A DNA stretch of 64,000 nucleotides from Sanguinoderma infundibulare (taxonomy: Eukaryota; Basidiomycota; Agaricomycetes; Polyporales; Polyporaceae). Both the position numbers and the translations under genes were made by a program. A model generated the notes under the pieces. That model was given only the letters and a program-made list of their open reading frames with translations. It was not told the origin of the DNA and searched no databases. The number at the start of each line of letters is the position of its first letter. Position 1 is the stretch's first letter. Below, in pieces: positions 21,190 through 32,156 of this stretch. Location of the stretch: positions 62,001-126,000 of the forward strand of contig JAVLRN010000002.1 in the NCBI GenBank assembly GCA_032821775.1, read 5' to 3'.

Positions 21190-22926
21190 ATGTCCTCCGT
21201 CGTCCATAGGGCATTGCTCAACGCCGATATCCTTAAGGGGATATTCGAGCACTTCTATCGTCCAATGAATCCACCGGATACCAAAGAAAATGAACCTGGC
21301 CCGGATGAGCACACGCTCGCGTGCGCAGCGCTCGTGTGCAGAGCGTTCAAAGACCCCGCCCTCCGCATCCTGTGGTCCTCGCTCCCAACATTGTCTCCCC
21401 TATGGGACCTCCTCACTTCTCTTCGTGCGATCAAAGATCCCGCAAAGCCCGAAAAACATTTCACTCGCGTACGAGCAAGCTCTATTCAGACCACTTCGTG
21501 CCCAGTACTCAACATCCTTTTATAGATCCTGACCGCCCCAATAAGCCCAGAGGACTGGTCGCGTTTTCGCGAATACGCACGGCATGTCCGCATGGTCCGC
21601 TTGGACCACTTTACTCCCGGGTCCGTCGACTACACCTTCTGGCCACACCTCATTCGGCACCTCCGTGGAGACGTCCTCCTCCCTCGTCTTCGTACCCTCG
21701 TCTACTGCGTTATGGACTCATTCGACCCCTCCCTGCTCTGCCTCCTCAGCCCTACCATCCGCAACCTCGTCATTTATTTCGTCCCTTGGCCCGAGAGTGA
21801 GGCGACAGACCATATGGCGCGTCAAGAGGCAGCAGTCCACATGCTCGTGGCTGGCATCTGCAGAGACGTCCCGTCCCTCGACCTCCTCACGCTGTCCAAG
21901 TTGAAGTACCACCAGCCGCTTCGCACCGTCTCTCGCGGCCTCCAATCTCTACGAATACTCCTTCTCACCGATGCGCTCGAGATCTCAGACGTCGCGACAA
22001 TCCGTCACCTGGCAGAGATGCCCAACCTCGAAGTCATACACGACATGCGCATCAAGCTCGCCGGCCAGCAATTGGACACCATCGGGTTTCCGAGACTCAA
22101 ACGGTTAGACATCGACGGCAGCGAGATGGACGTCACCCAACTCCTCCAGTGCCTCAACCGCCCTCTCGAAGAGCTCCACATCGGAGTGTGCCTGCCGAGC
22201 CTTGCCGGCTGGCATCGCCAGTTTGCGGCCATCGGCCCCAAGTGCGCGCACCTTTCTGTCTTGAAGATCGCACTGGAGGAGGCCGACTCGGCGCCCGGAG
22301 CGGGCGCCGTCGTCGAAACCTGGCAGCTCGCGACGTTGCTCGAGCACCTGCTCCCACACATCGCTACCGTGCGCGATCTCCACCTCCGGGACTCGCGAAA
22401 GAGCGCGCGCGTCGAGGCCGACGACCGCGACTTGGAGGCGCTCGCGACGGCGGTCCCGCGCCTCGAGTCGCTCGCTCTCGACCTCGCCTCGACGACGTTT
22501 GCGCCGACGCTCGTCGGGCTCGCGCACCTTGCCCGGCGCTGCCCGTCGCTCCGGCAACTGCAGCTCAACGGTCTGATCGCCACCGCCGACTGGGAGTCGC
22601 GTCTGCCGCAGCCTCTTCCCGTCCAGAACGCGCTGCGCGACCTGTACTTCGATGCGATGGACGTGGCGAAGGTGGGGGATCCTCGGCATACGGGCGAGAT
22701 CATCGCTGTCATGTTTCCCGAGCTCGACACGCAGGAATGCGTGCGCACGGCGGAGAAGAGTGCCGAAAGAGACGAGGACTCAGACTCGGGGACCGGGAGT
22801 CGGGGCACTACCCCTGTCGACTCGGGCAGCCTGGAGGTGTGGCGGGCTGTCCTCGCGGCCATCGCAGATCATCGAGCACGACACCGGGATGCGCGCGAGG
22901 AAGATGTCGGTATGGAGCATGTATAA
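21190..22926 (+). CDS. F-box/LRR-like protein Y (left arm)
   Basis: The model is join(21190..21468, 21526..22926), 559 residues. The first exon encodes an F-box-like head (MSSVVHRALLNADILKGIF ... LVCRAFKDPALRILWSSL) that would bind Skp1 in an SCF ubiquitin ligase. The rest is a leucine-rich-repeat-like substrate-binding solenoid (IRHLAEMPNLEVIHDM, KLAGQQLDTIGFPRLKRLDI, LCPSLRQLQ-type strands). A 57-nt intron with GTACGA donor and TTATAG acceptor is required. Without it a TAG at 21523 would stop translation, and with it phase is kept. The tail is acidic and ends AREEDVGMEHV. The start follows paralogue Z. Its mirror copy Y' at 34263-35999 is almost identical except for one patch around exon 2 residues 30-110. 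The target protein is unknown. Confidence 0.8.
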
Positions 22927-23303
22927 ATTGGTGCAGGATACTTTGGTGGGGTCCGCAGATCTTGTATATGTGTTGAGTAACCACTACATGAGGGCAAAAA
23001 TCGTCTTGGGTGCGACCTCCGTCTGTACTTGTATGTAATTGTGCTCTTGAAGCTGCGCTGGTCTAATATCATCCATTGCACACTCGCGACCACTCGGATG
23101 AACTTGAAGGGTATCGAAGAGATCAGCTGCTTGGATCGTCCGTTCCCACCGCCATTCCACATCCTTTTCTGTTTCGTTTGCGTGAAGCCCTGCGTGAACG
23201 CTCAGAGGTTATTCTTTCTATTGTTCTCTAGCGCCCGTGAAATTGCACGAGCGTCTTTGGAGATCCTGACCATTTCGACCGAGTCCACCATCAAACCCAG
23301 GTC

Positions 23304-25022
23304 ATGTCCTCCGTCGTCCACAGGGCATTGCTCAATGTCGATATCCTCAACGAGGTATTTGACTGGTTCGCCCGTCCACTGGTCCCACCGGATCCAAAGC
23401 TGGAGGCACCAAGTGGGAAAGAGGAAGAGCGCACGCTCGCGAGCGCAGTACTTGTGTGCAGAGCGTTCAAAGACCCCGCTCTCCGCGTCCTGTGGTCCTC
23501 GCTGAAAAGCTTGTTCCCCCTATTCCGCCTTCTCCCTTCCCTTCAATCCGTCAGCGATCCAGCGAGGCCGGAATTAAAGTATTTATACGTACGGACGATC
23601 TGCATTCACGCCGCTTCCTGCCCAGCACTCACCATCATTTCACAGAGCCTCACCGAGGAGATACGCCCCGAGGACTGGTCGCGGTTTCGTCAATATGCAC
23701 GGCATGTCCGCTCGGTTCGCTTTGACCACGAGACTGGCAGCTCCATGGAGTGCTCCTTCTGGACACATCTCGCTCGACAGCTCCGCGGAGATGTCCTCCT
23801 CCCTCGTCTCCATGCCCTCATCTACGTCCTTATGGACCCATTCGACACCTCCCTCCTCTGCCTCCTCAGTCCATCCATCCGCCATCTCGTGCTGTATTTC
23901 ATGCCCGACGACGAGAGAGATGCGCGGGATTATGTGGCCCGTCAAGAGGCAGCAGTCGACATGCTCCTTGCTGCCGTGTGCACCGACATCCCGCGCCTCG
24001 ACGTCCTCAGGCTCTGCAGGATGATGTACCCCAGTCCAGTACGCACCGCCGCGCGGGGCCTCCAATGTGTACGCACTCTCGATCTCACCGGATCGGTCGA
24101 GATCTCGGATGCGGCGACGGTCCGTCATCTGGCAGAGATGGCCAGCCTCGAAACGATATATTGCCGCGTCAAGCTCGCTGGCCAGCCATTAGAGGACATC
24201 GCCGGGTTTCCCAGACTCCGAGAATTGTCTGTCGAAGGGGACGAGATGGACATCAGCCAAGTCTGTCAGTGTCTCAGCAGCCCACTCGAAGCCCTCCGCA
24301 TTACATCGAATGGGATCTCGACCCTGTCGCGCTGGCAGCGCCAGTTCGCGATCGTTGGCCCAAAGTGCACGCACCTGAAGTTTTTGAAGATCGAACTAGA
24401 GGCCGAGCCGTCTCTTGACACCGTCCTAGACACCTTGCAACTCGCGGTCTTCCTCGAGCATCTGCTCCCGCACCTCAGCCGCCTGAAGAGTATCAGCATC
24501 GACGCCGACGAGGGACTCGAGGGCGACGACGGCGACTGCGAAGCCCTCGCGAAGGCGCTCCCTCGGGTCACGTCGATCTATCTGTCCATCTCCGCCAACA
24601 CGTTGGTGCCGACGCCGGTCGCGCTGGCGCACTTTGCGCGCCTGTGCCCGTCGCTCAGCCACCTGATGCTATCCGGGTTCGACGCCACGGCCGAGGCGGA
24701 CTGGGAGTGGCTTCTCCCGCACCCGCTCCCCGTCCAGGACACGCTGCGCTGGCTGCGCTTCGACGCGATGAACATGTTCGATGTGGACGATCCTTGGCGC
24801 ACGGGCGCGATCATCGCTACCATGTTTCCTAAACTGGACATGAAGGAGTGCACGCTCAAGAAGTCGGAGAAGAGTGGAGAACAGGAGGGGGGCAGAGACG
24901 GCACGCCTAACTCCTGGGATGCTGGCGTGGAGATGTGGAAGGATCTCCTCCTGGCTGTCGCAGATCATCAAGGACAAAACCAGGATGCACGCCTGGAAGA
25001 TATCTGTGTGGTCGATGTTTAA
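23304..25022 (+). CDS. F-box/LRR-like protein Z (left arm)
   Basis: This paralogue of Y has a head starting MSSVVHRALLNVDILNEVF and continuing TLASAVLVCRAFKDPALRV, the F-box-like pattern, followed by an LRR-like body (VRHLAEMASLETIYCRV, FPRLRELSVEGDEMDI, LCPSLSHLMLSGF). By comparison with Y and Z', an intron at 23589-23645 (57 nt, GTACGG...CACAG) is likely, giving 553 residues. Because it is in phase and has no stop, unspliced RNA would give 572. The C-terminus is acidic (ARLEDICVVDV). It would act as an SCF substrate receptor. The substrate is unknown. The 280 bp upstream of the ATG are also conserved in the mirror copy. Confidence 0.8.
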   Translation: MSSVVHRALLNVDILNEVFDWFARPLVPPDPKLEAPSGKEEERTLASAVLVCRAFKDPALRVLWSSLKSLFPLFRLLPSLQSVSDPARPELKYLYVRTICIHAASCPALTIISQSLTEEIRPEDWSRFRQYARHVRSVRFDHETGSSMECSFWTHLARQLRGDVLLPRLHALIYVLMDPFDTSLLCLLSPSIRHLVLYFMPDDERDARDYVARQEAAVDMLLAAVCTDIPRLDVLRLCRMMYPSPVRTAARGLQCVRTLDLTGSVEISDAATVRHLAEMASLETIYCRVKLAGQPLEDIAGFPRLRELSVEGDEMDISQVCQCLSSPLEALRITSNGISTLSRWQRQFAIVGPKCTHLKFLKIELEAEPSLDTVLDTLQLAVFLEHLLPHLSRLKSISIDADEGLEGDDGDCEALAKALPRVTSIYLSISANTLVPTPVALAHFARLCPSLSHLMLSGFDATAEADWEWLLPHPLPVQDTLRWLRFDAMNMFDVDDPWRTGAIIATMFPKLDMKECTLKKSEKSGEQEGGRDGTPNSWDAGVEMWKDLLLAVADHQGQNQDARLEDICVVDV

Positions 25023-25050
25023 ACGTTTAAGTTTCGATGTAGGAGATTCG

Positions 25051-26009
25051 CCATCTGCACCTGTATTAGTTATGCTTCGATTCACAACACGTACACGCGG
25101 CCGCGCAAGGGATCATGGTGCGACACGTACCAACCAGATCCAAAGTTATCCGGTGCAGTCGACAACCTACAAAAGCTTTCGAAGAGAATCAGCTGCACGG
25201 ATCGCCTACTGCCGCGAGACACGTACGCGACGGCTGGCCGTCTGCGCATCCACATAGGAACTAACATCGGAGATCCTCGGCGCCAGGCACATTCTCTCGC
25301 GCCGGCCATTTCATATTTCATCGACCTAGAAGCAGTCAGGCTCACGGCATAGTTCGATTGCCATGCAAGCCCCATACACTGAATGTCTAGCATCCGTCTT
25401 CATCGGTGCGCAGGTTCGTGATTCGCGAGAACGTGTGTTTGTGGGACTCCAAACATTCGTTTCATTCACCTCGGCTTCGCCTTCGACTACTGGAGCATGA
25501 ATTCCCTGTAATGGATATCCCTATGGACTCGGAATCGTAAGTAATCGACCGCGCACTGGCATTGTGTGATCAACTGCATCTCCATCCGTCGTTCTGTGGC
25601 ATCGATGTAGATGTACAAGCTAAGATGTGCATCATTAGTCGAGAGCTCAAGTAGTTGCGACGGTAGTACCGTACTTAGAGTTAGGAGGCTTCAATTGACA
25701 AAGGAGCAGAGACAAACATGCGTTCCTGTCGGACGACCTGGCCCATCTTATCAGATTAGATGCCCCGGTGCCGTCGCGCACAGTTTGTTCACACCCGGGA
25801 TCCTTGCCTCCTGCCACCATCAGCCCCTCATTTCGAACCAGAACGTAATCCTCTAGGGTCCAGAGGGTAGTATGCCGAGAGGCTTCGTATTCACTCCAGC
25901 TGCTTCGCGGCCGCACGGCAACACAACAGTTGAGGGCAGGAAGTAGATAAATTTAAGACTCCACACAAATCCGACTTCCTCCAACGGCACCAAGCCTCTT
26001 TGACAAGGC
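25051..26009. other. spacer between left arm and O-methyltransferase
   Basis: No coding frame stands out in these 960 bp. The sequence is less GC-rich than the genes. The last 100 bp would hold the promoter of the methyltransferase gene. I see no clear TATA box. Confidence 0.5.
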
Positions 26010-27939
26010 ATGACCACTCTCGCCACTCTCCGCGCCCTCCATGCGACCATCGGGTCCGCCCTCGACGACATCGAGAAAGCCTACGACGCCAAAGGTCTCG
26101 ACTTCCCTTCTCCCGACGTCCCGCTCTACAGGAACATCAACCCCGAAGATCCTGCGGAGAAGCTCACTGCCGACCCCGCCGTGGCGCGCGCAGCTAGCTT
26201 CGCCGTCGCCGCGTCGGGTCAGCTCATCAACACGCTCCAGCACCCGTTTGCCACTCTTGTAGAGGGTGCCTCCGGAGTGAGTGCATTAGACAGTGCGCGT
26301 TAAACGTTTTGGAATTAGACTCAACTTTGTCCGGATCCATCGTAGTATCTAATCTCCGCCGGCATTCAGCTGTTGGAAGAAAGCCACACCGTCGACATTC
26401 TGCGCGTCGCTGGTCCGGACGGACTGCACGTCGATGAACTCGTCCGCAAGATCGACGAAGTACGTTCCGGGAAAGGCCCCGTGTCCAAGCCGCTGGATCC
26501 AACCCCTCTCAGTAAGAGTCCTTCTCGCGCCGTAGCCGCATCGATCTTGACTTACGAGCCCTGCTTAGGCCACATCCTCCGTCTTCTGGCTTCCCATCAG
26601 ATCATCCGAGAAGTCCACCCCAACGTCTTTGCCAACGCGCGCATTTCCGCCCTGCTCGATACCAGGAAGACGCCTGAACAGATTCGGGACGCGTAAGCAT
26701 CAATAGGTTGCGTGCGTACCCTCTCGTTCTCAAGTCATTGCATGTAGCCCCGAAAAGAAGTACGATGACACGGACGGCATCGCTGCCATTGCTCCATTGC
26801 TGTACGTGTCCACACAACGTAGATTTGTCGCTTCGTATCGAGCTAGCTGACATGGTATATCAGCACGAACGAGGGGTTCCGCAGCATGGCCTACCTATCC
26901 GAGTGGCTCCTCCACCCGCGCGACGGTACCAACGCTCCCGACCCGTTCAAGTACGCGTACAATACTGACGAGGGTATGTACGCTTGGCTGGAGCGTCCCG
27001 AGAACTCGCTTCGTCTGCGCCAAGTGGGTCGTGGTATGGCGGCTGCAGGGGCCTTGGAGGGGAGCATGAACATCACGCAAGTTTCCGGTATGCGCCCGCG
27101 ATACTTTTGTTCGAAGGAGCCTCGAATGACCACGTCATCTCGGCGCAGCGTTCCCGTGGACAAACCTCCCGAAGGACGCTCTTGTCGTCGACGTCGGCGG
27201 AGGCATTGGCTCTGTGACCGTTCGGATTGCCGAGGCGCACCCGCACCTCCGTCATATCGTTCAGGATCGACCCAACACCATCGCCATGGCTCCGAAGCTT
27301 TGGGGCGAGAGGCACAAGGACCTCTTCAACTCCGGTCGGGTCACGTTCCAGGCGCAAGACTTCTTCACCCCTCAGCCGACGGCGTTCCAGGTTCCCGGGA
27401 TCGGCGAGGTCAAGCACGCCTCTGTCTTCATCTTGACGCGCGTGACGCACAATTGGGGCGACGAAGAGTGCAGGACGTGTGTCTTTCAGCTTATTCTCTC
27501 TATTTTAGAAGTTCACGCGACTCCAGGATCCTCGAGCACCTTCGTGCCGCGGCAGGCCCGGACACAAAGCTGCTGATTGTCGACCAGATCCTGCCTCTGG
27601 CCTGCACAGACGAACCGTCGGTCGCTTTCCCTAGGGGATCTCTTTCCCCCGCCAACTCGCCTCTCCTCCCCAACCTCGGCAAGGCGTACGTCATCAGCTA
27701 CCACATGGATCTGCTCGTACGTCGCCCTGCTGTTCTCTTTTATCTGCAGGTCCGCCAATACTAACTAATGCACGGCCGGTACCGCGCGCGGGTGCTTGTA
27801 GATGTACGCGACCATGGGCGCGAAGGAGCGGACGTTGACCGAGATGACCGAGGTCGTGAGGCCCGCGGGCTGGAAGATTGCGGCCGTCAACCGTGCCGAG
27901 GGAGGTGTCTCAACCTACACAACTCTCGTGCCCGTCTAG
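26010..27939 (+). CDS. SAM-dependent O-methyltransferase (family 2, fungal secondary-metabolite type)
   Basis: Eight exons close in phase: 26010..26276, 26370..26511, 26569..26692, 26748..26801, 26864..27087, 27149..27476, 27509..27716, 27802..27939, giving 494 residues. The N-terminal part is the dimerisation/winged-helix region (HILRLLASHQIIREVHPNVF). The Rossmann SAM-binding motif is LVVDVGGGIGSVTVRIAE. The catalytic His region is TRVTHNWGDEEC, and the C-terminus has MGAKERTLTEMTEV, which forms part of the fold in this family. It should transfer a methyl group from S-adenosylmethionine to a phenolic or enolic hydroxyl of a small molecule. The gene sits 1.15 kb upstream of a flavin monooxygenase on the same strand, both inside the spacer of the inverted duplication, which suggests a shared pathway. 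The exon 2/3 border could be placed differently. Confidence 0.88.
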
Positions 27940-29094
27940 ATCTCATTTGGGTGAGATGCTGGAACCAAATCATTCCTTCGTTCCCCTCCCCCTTATCGCG
28001 TCTCAACGCGCGGATGGGTCATTTCAACATATACCTACACCGGGGGCCGTTCAAGTTGTTGCTGGTTTCAACAACCAGCCGGATGATTCGGTGTACGATA
28101 ATGCCATGTATTCGTCGCTGGCGATTGCAAATGCTCCCCTCTTCAGGAATGGCATAGGATTCGTGATACGTTTACGTAGGTCTGCGGAATCGCCAATGCG
28201 GTATGTCATCTAAATATCCGGCAGCGACAAACAGCTTGTTCAAAGGTTTACATAGGGATGTCAGCTCGTTGCGCATTTTCGTGAGACGGTCTGACCAGTA
28301 ACAGTACTTGTACGTGGGTACCACGTCTTGGAGACTCGTGAGGATGGCCTTGCCAGTGAACGAGGAACAGCAAAGATGGTAACCTCGGTCCCCGGCAATA
28401 GGGAACGGCTAGCGCTCGGATCGGGGGTTCACGATCTGGGGGCCCTGCGCGGGCCGGAGTAAGATTCGCCAAGGACGGCCGCTGACCTCTGCTGACCTGG
28501 CAACAGCCATCCTCGTCTCATCCTCATTATAAACCGCTGACCGATATACTCCGGTTTACTAGAGTCACATGTTTACTTTCTGAGCTTCAAGCTTCAACAC
28601 TCAACAACCGTCGTCTGACGACAACCATGACACAGATCTTAGATGACATCAGACGACACGGGCCACACAGTAAGTACACTGTGCCCTCAATTCTTGCCGC
28701 AGATATCGAGTCCACGCGCTTCATGGTCAGACGTGGATGACTTCTTTGGGGAACCTGCTCTGGTCAGTAATGGTCGAATCAGCCAATGACGGTCTCGATG
28801 ATTCGCTGTACGTTCGTAGAAGTAGGTGAGAAATATCTTCTGTCTTTGGAACTCAGGCTTCTCACCGCCCACACTTCTTGCCAGGAGCACTTAGTTGCGG
28901 GCGTAGTTGGGGTCATAGGACCCCACCGCTCGACAACTTCTCGCGTTCCTTTCCGGGATAAGCTTCGTCGACTGGCGAAGTCGCGGCGGTTGCATTACCG
29001 GGCGAGTATATAAGCAGCGAGGCACTGCGGGCTATCAGCAACTAACTCCAACTTTCACTCGGAGCACACACGCCCCGCGCGTCGTCACTTCAGC
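27940..29094. other. spacer with promoter of the monooxygenase gene
   Basis: No gene is recognised between the methyltransferase stop and the next start. The region ends in a plausible core promoter. Confidence 0.5.
29007..29014 (+). promoter_or_regulatory. TATA box of the monooxygenase gene
   Basis: TATATAAG lies 81-88 bp upstream of the ATG at 29095, followed by a CA/CT-rich leader (CAACTAACTCCAACTTTCAC). This is the usual arrangement for a regulated fungal promoter. Confidence 0.55.
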
Positions 29095-31819
29095 ATGGTC
29101 GGCGCTGCATTCTCATGTCCTCCCCTCAAGGCCTGGAACGGCTTGCCGCCCCCGAAGGTGGAGCCCTTCACCCTCGGCGAGTTCTCCATCGATGAGCACA
29201 AGCCGATCAAGGTCGTGGTCATCGGCGCCGGCTTCAGTGGTGTGATAGCAGGCATTCGGTACGCCTCTGCACCTTCGGGCTGGCTGAGCGTACTCCCGTG
29301 ACCGACACTACGCTCAACGTCCGCTCTACTACAGCTTCCCGCAGAAGATTCCGAACGTTGATCTTACGATCTATGAGAAGAACGCGGGCGTCGGTGGCAC
29401 CTGGTTCAGCAACAGATATCCGCAAGTCTCGCCATCCTTCCCCCATTCCTTCTCTAACTGACGGAGTATGACAGCGGTCTAGCTTGCGATATTCCCTCGC
29501 ATTCCGTACGTTTTTCAGTTGGGTAACCGTGTGCGCTTGCTGACTTCCGCGTCACAGTATCAACTCAGCTTCGAAGCGAAGGTATGTCATCGACTTATTC
29601 AACCATCGCAATCCGCTCAGCCGTGCATCTCAGCGTGACTGGTCCGCATACTATGCACCTGGGCCCGAGATTCGCACATATATTGAGGGCGTTGTCGAGA
29701 AGTACAAGATCATGCGCTACATCAAGCTCTCTCATGAGGTCACAGACGCCACGTACCACGAGCCGACTGGCAAGTGGCACCTTCGCGTCCGCCGCACGAA
29801 CCCGGAGACGGGAGCTGTCGAGGACATCGACGACGTCGCGGAGGTGCTGGTCACCGCCTTGGGCGCGCTCAGCCGGTGGCAGATGCCCGACATCCCTGGC
29901 ATCGACGTGTACAAGGGCGTCCTGCACCACAGCGCGGGCTTCGACCCGGCCGACAAGACGTGGCAAGAGGTCGTCGACGGGTGGAAGGATAAAAAGGTCG
30001 GGATTATCGGCGTGGTGAGTGTCTTTCCACGCACCACGGCGCCCTGCTTGCTAATATCATCGCCAGGGTTCGAGTGCGATTCAAATGGTTCCCGCGCTGC
30101 AGCCGCGCGTGTCAAAGCTGGTGAACTACGTCCGGGGGAAGACGTGGCTTGCCTTTCCGTTTGGGTCCAGCATATTCTCCACGCACATCGGGCGTGAGCC
30201 GAAGTCTGCGGCGGAGTGTAAGTTTCGTTCTTGGTTGTCGTTGGGGTGTCGTTGATGTTTAGGTCATATAGTCACTTTCACCCCGGAAGAGATCGAGCGT
30301 TTCAAGTCCGACGACGAGTACTACAACAAGTTCCGCTGGACCGTGGAGCATGATTTGAACGTAAGTGTCCGCGGCATACCGTCGGTCTATTCAAGCTCTG
30401 ATGGTGACCCGTGAAGTCAGTCCATTCGTCGACTCTGCGCGGAAGTGAGATGCAGAAGATGGGTCAAAAGCTATTCAGGCAGAACATGGAACAGAAGCTC
30501 GAGAAGAAGCCCTGGATTGCTGAGAAACGTACGTCTTCCAACCGCCCACCACCTGCGCTCCTGAGCTCGCGTGCTAAAATTGAACTGATGCCATCCCTTA
30601 TCGCGCGCAATACCGCTTTGGAACAGTAATTCCTGATTTCCCTGTCGCGTGCCGGAGGCTTACTCCGGGCCCTGGGTACTTGGAGGCGCTGTGCGAGGAC
30701 AACGTGAGCACGGCCGCAGTCCCCATTCGTCCGACTATTCTCACGCGTAGCCGCAACGGTCCGCGGTCAGGTCGGCTTCATCACTACCGAGATCAAACGG
30801 TTCACCGATAAAGGTATCGAGACTACGGATGGCAAGCACGAGGATTTCGACGTCGTCATCTGCGCTACCGGTACGCATTCTCATCGCAGACTGTTCTGCC
30901 ACAATCTTTTTTATGATGAATCTTGCATCACGGGACCTTTAGGGTACGACACGACGTTCCAGCTGCCTCTGAAGATCGTCGGGCGGAACGGCGTGGAGCT
31001 CAACGAGCGTTGGAAGCCGCACCCGGTCTCGTACCTCTCGGTGGCTGTCGACGGTTTCCCGAACCTCTTCATGTCGTTTGGGCCGAATTCTGGAGTCGGC
31101 TCCGGCTCGCTGCTCGCGCTCATGGAGTTCGAGGTCATGTACGCCGTGCAGGCTGCGGCAAAGATGCAGCGCGAGCGACTGAAGAGCATCGAGGTCAAGC
31201 CGGAGGCGCTCTGGGACTTCGACCAGTACATCGAGGTGCGCCGTCTATGCCGACTCGGACTTACTTGCTTGCGCAATATTTCTCACGGAGATCACCCAGA
31301 GCTATTTCCCGAAGGTAAAGGCACCCGGGTCGGTCTTGCGCTTGGTGGGATGCTGATGCGCGCCCAGTCCGTATACAGTGAGACGTGCCGGTCGTGGTAC
31401 AAGATGAACAAGGCGAACGGCCGAGTTGTCGGCCTCTGGCCGGGTGTGTGTTGTGTCGTGCCTCGTCGTCGGCCGCCTGCATTTACGCCCGCATTCGAAC
31501 AGGATCCACATTGCACGCTCTGAGAGCACTTCGCAGCCCCCGATGGGAGGACTACAACTACGAGCAGGCGGATGATGTCCCGAACAGGATGTATTGGTTG
31601 GGAGACGGCCAGACGTGGAACGAGAAGACCATGACCGGCGACAGTGTGTATCCGCATTCTGGGATCGAGATGTACGGCACTAATAATTCCTACAGGAGCG
31701 TGGTATCTGCAGGAGGAATATGTGGACCAGCCTCCGGGTATGTAGCCGTCCTCAACCTTCTGCCGCTCTGCATTGCTTACCGACTGATAACCGTCATGTG
31801 TTCAGTGCCGGTGGATTGA
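29095..31819 (+). CDS. Baeyer-Villiger-type flavin monooxygenase (class B, FAD/NADPH)
   Basis: A gene of about 14 short exons. The first FAD-binding motif is KVVVIGAGFSGVIAG near residue 45. Next come DLTIYEKNAGVGGTWFSNRY, the family fingerprint region YKGVLHHSAGFDPADK, the second nucleotide motif KKVGIIGVGSSAIQMVPAL (spanning the intron near 30015-30066), and FDVVICATGYDTTFQLP, the ATG motif typical of FMO/BVMO enzymes. PNLFMSFGPNSGVGSGSLL and RSWYKMNKANGRVVGLWPG are typical of fungal members. The enzyme would insert oxygen into a ketone or hydroxylate a small molecule using FAD and NADPH. The last exons join as ...EEYVDQPPVPVD with a stop at 31817-31819. Exon borders in the 29.27-29.6 and 31.24-31.35 kb parts are approximate. 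I see no disabling change. Confidence 0.85.
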
Positions 31820-32156
31820 ATCTGGCATCCGGGTGAAGAGGCGATGTTCCCCGCTGCTTTTTCCGGTGCAAATATTGCTTATCGGGTTAGATATGGCTTT
31901 CTGTACGTCAGTCTGCGCACGACCGATTTCTCCGGCGTCAGTTCACATCGAGGTCCCTTTTACCTCGCTGGACACGGTGCAAGCGTTCATTTTACATTCA
32001 ATGTTCGAACGACTCAACGCTGTCTTGTTACAAGTACGTCTTTCCTTTATCGTCGCCGACTTCCAATCCCGGGTCAACATGCCTTGCATGTACGTGTTTT
32101 GAGTCGAAACATAAGTAGCAGTACAGATGTTTATAACAAATCCCACAAATCGAAAC

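Larger units (their letters stand above)
20770..25050 (+). repeat. left arm of large inverted duplication
   Basis: The order X-Y-Z with its intergenic DNA is repeated in reverse as Z'-Y'-X' at 32140-36450. The non-coding part between X and Y (20975-21150) is nearly identical to 36010-36225 reversed, so the duplication is of DNA and not only of genes. The similarity ends about 25-30 bp past the stop of Z. Confidence 0.9.

Noticed and set aside
22005..22862. Long antisense open frame opposite F-box gene Y (and its mirror at 34327-35184, plus)
   Set aside because: It is Arg/Ser-rich, lacks any family feature and is the expected shadow of a GC-rich LRR gene. The mirror copy only repeats the same artefact.
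23589..23645. Z read as a single 572-residue exon
   Set aside because: Y, Y' and Z' all need an intron at this place, and Z has matching GT and AG sites, so the spliced 553-residue form is preferred.
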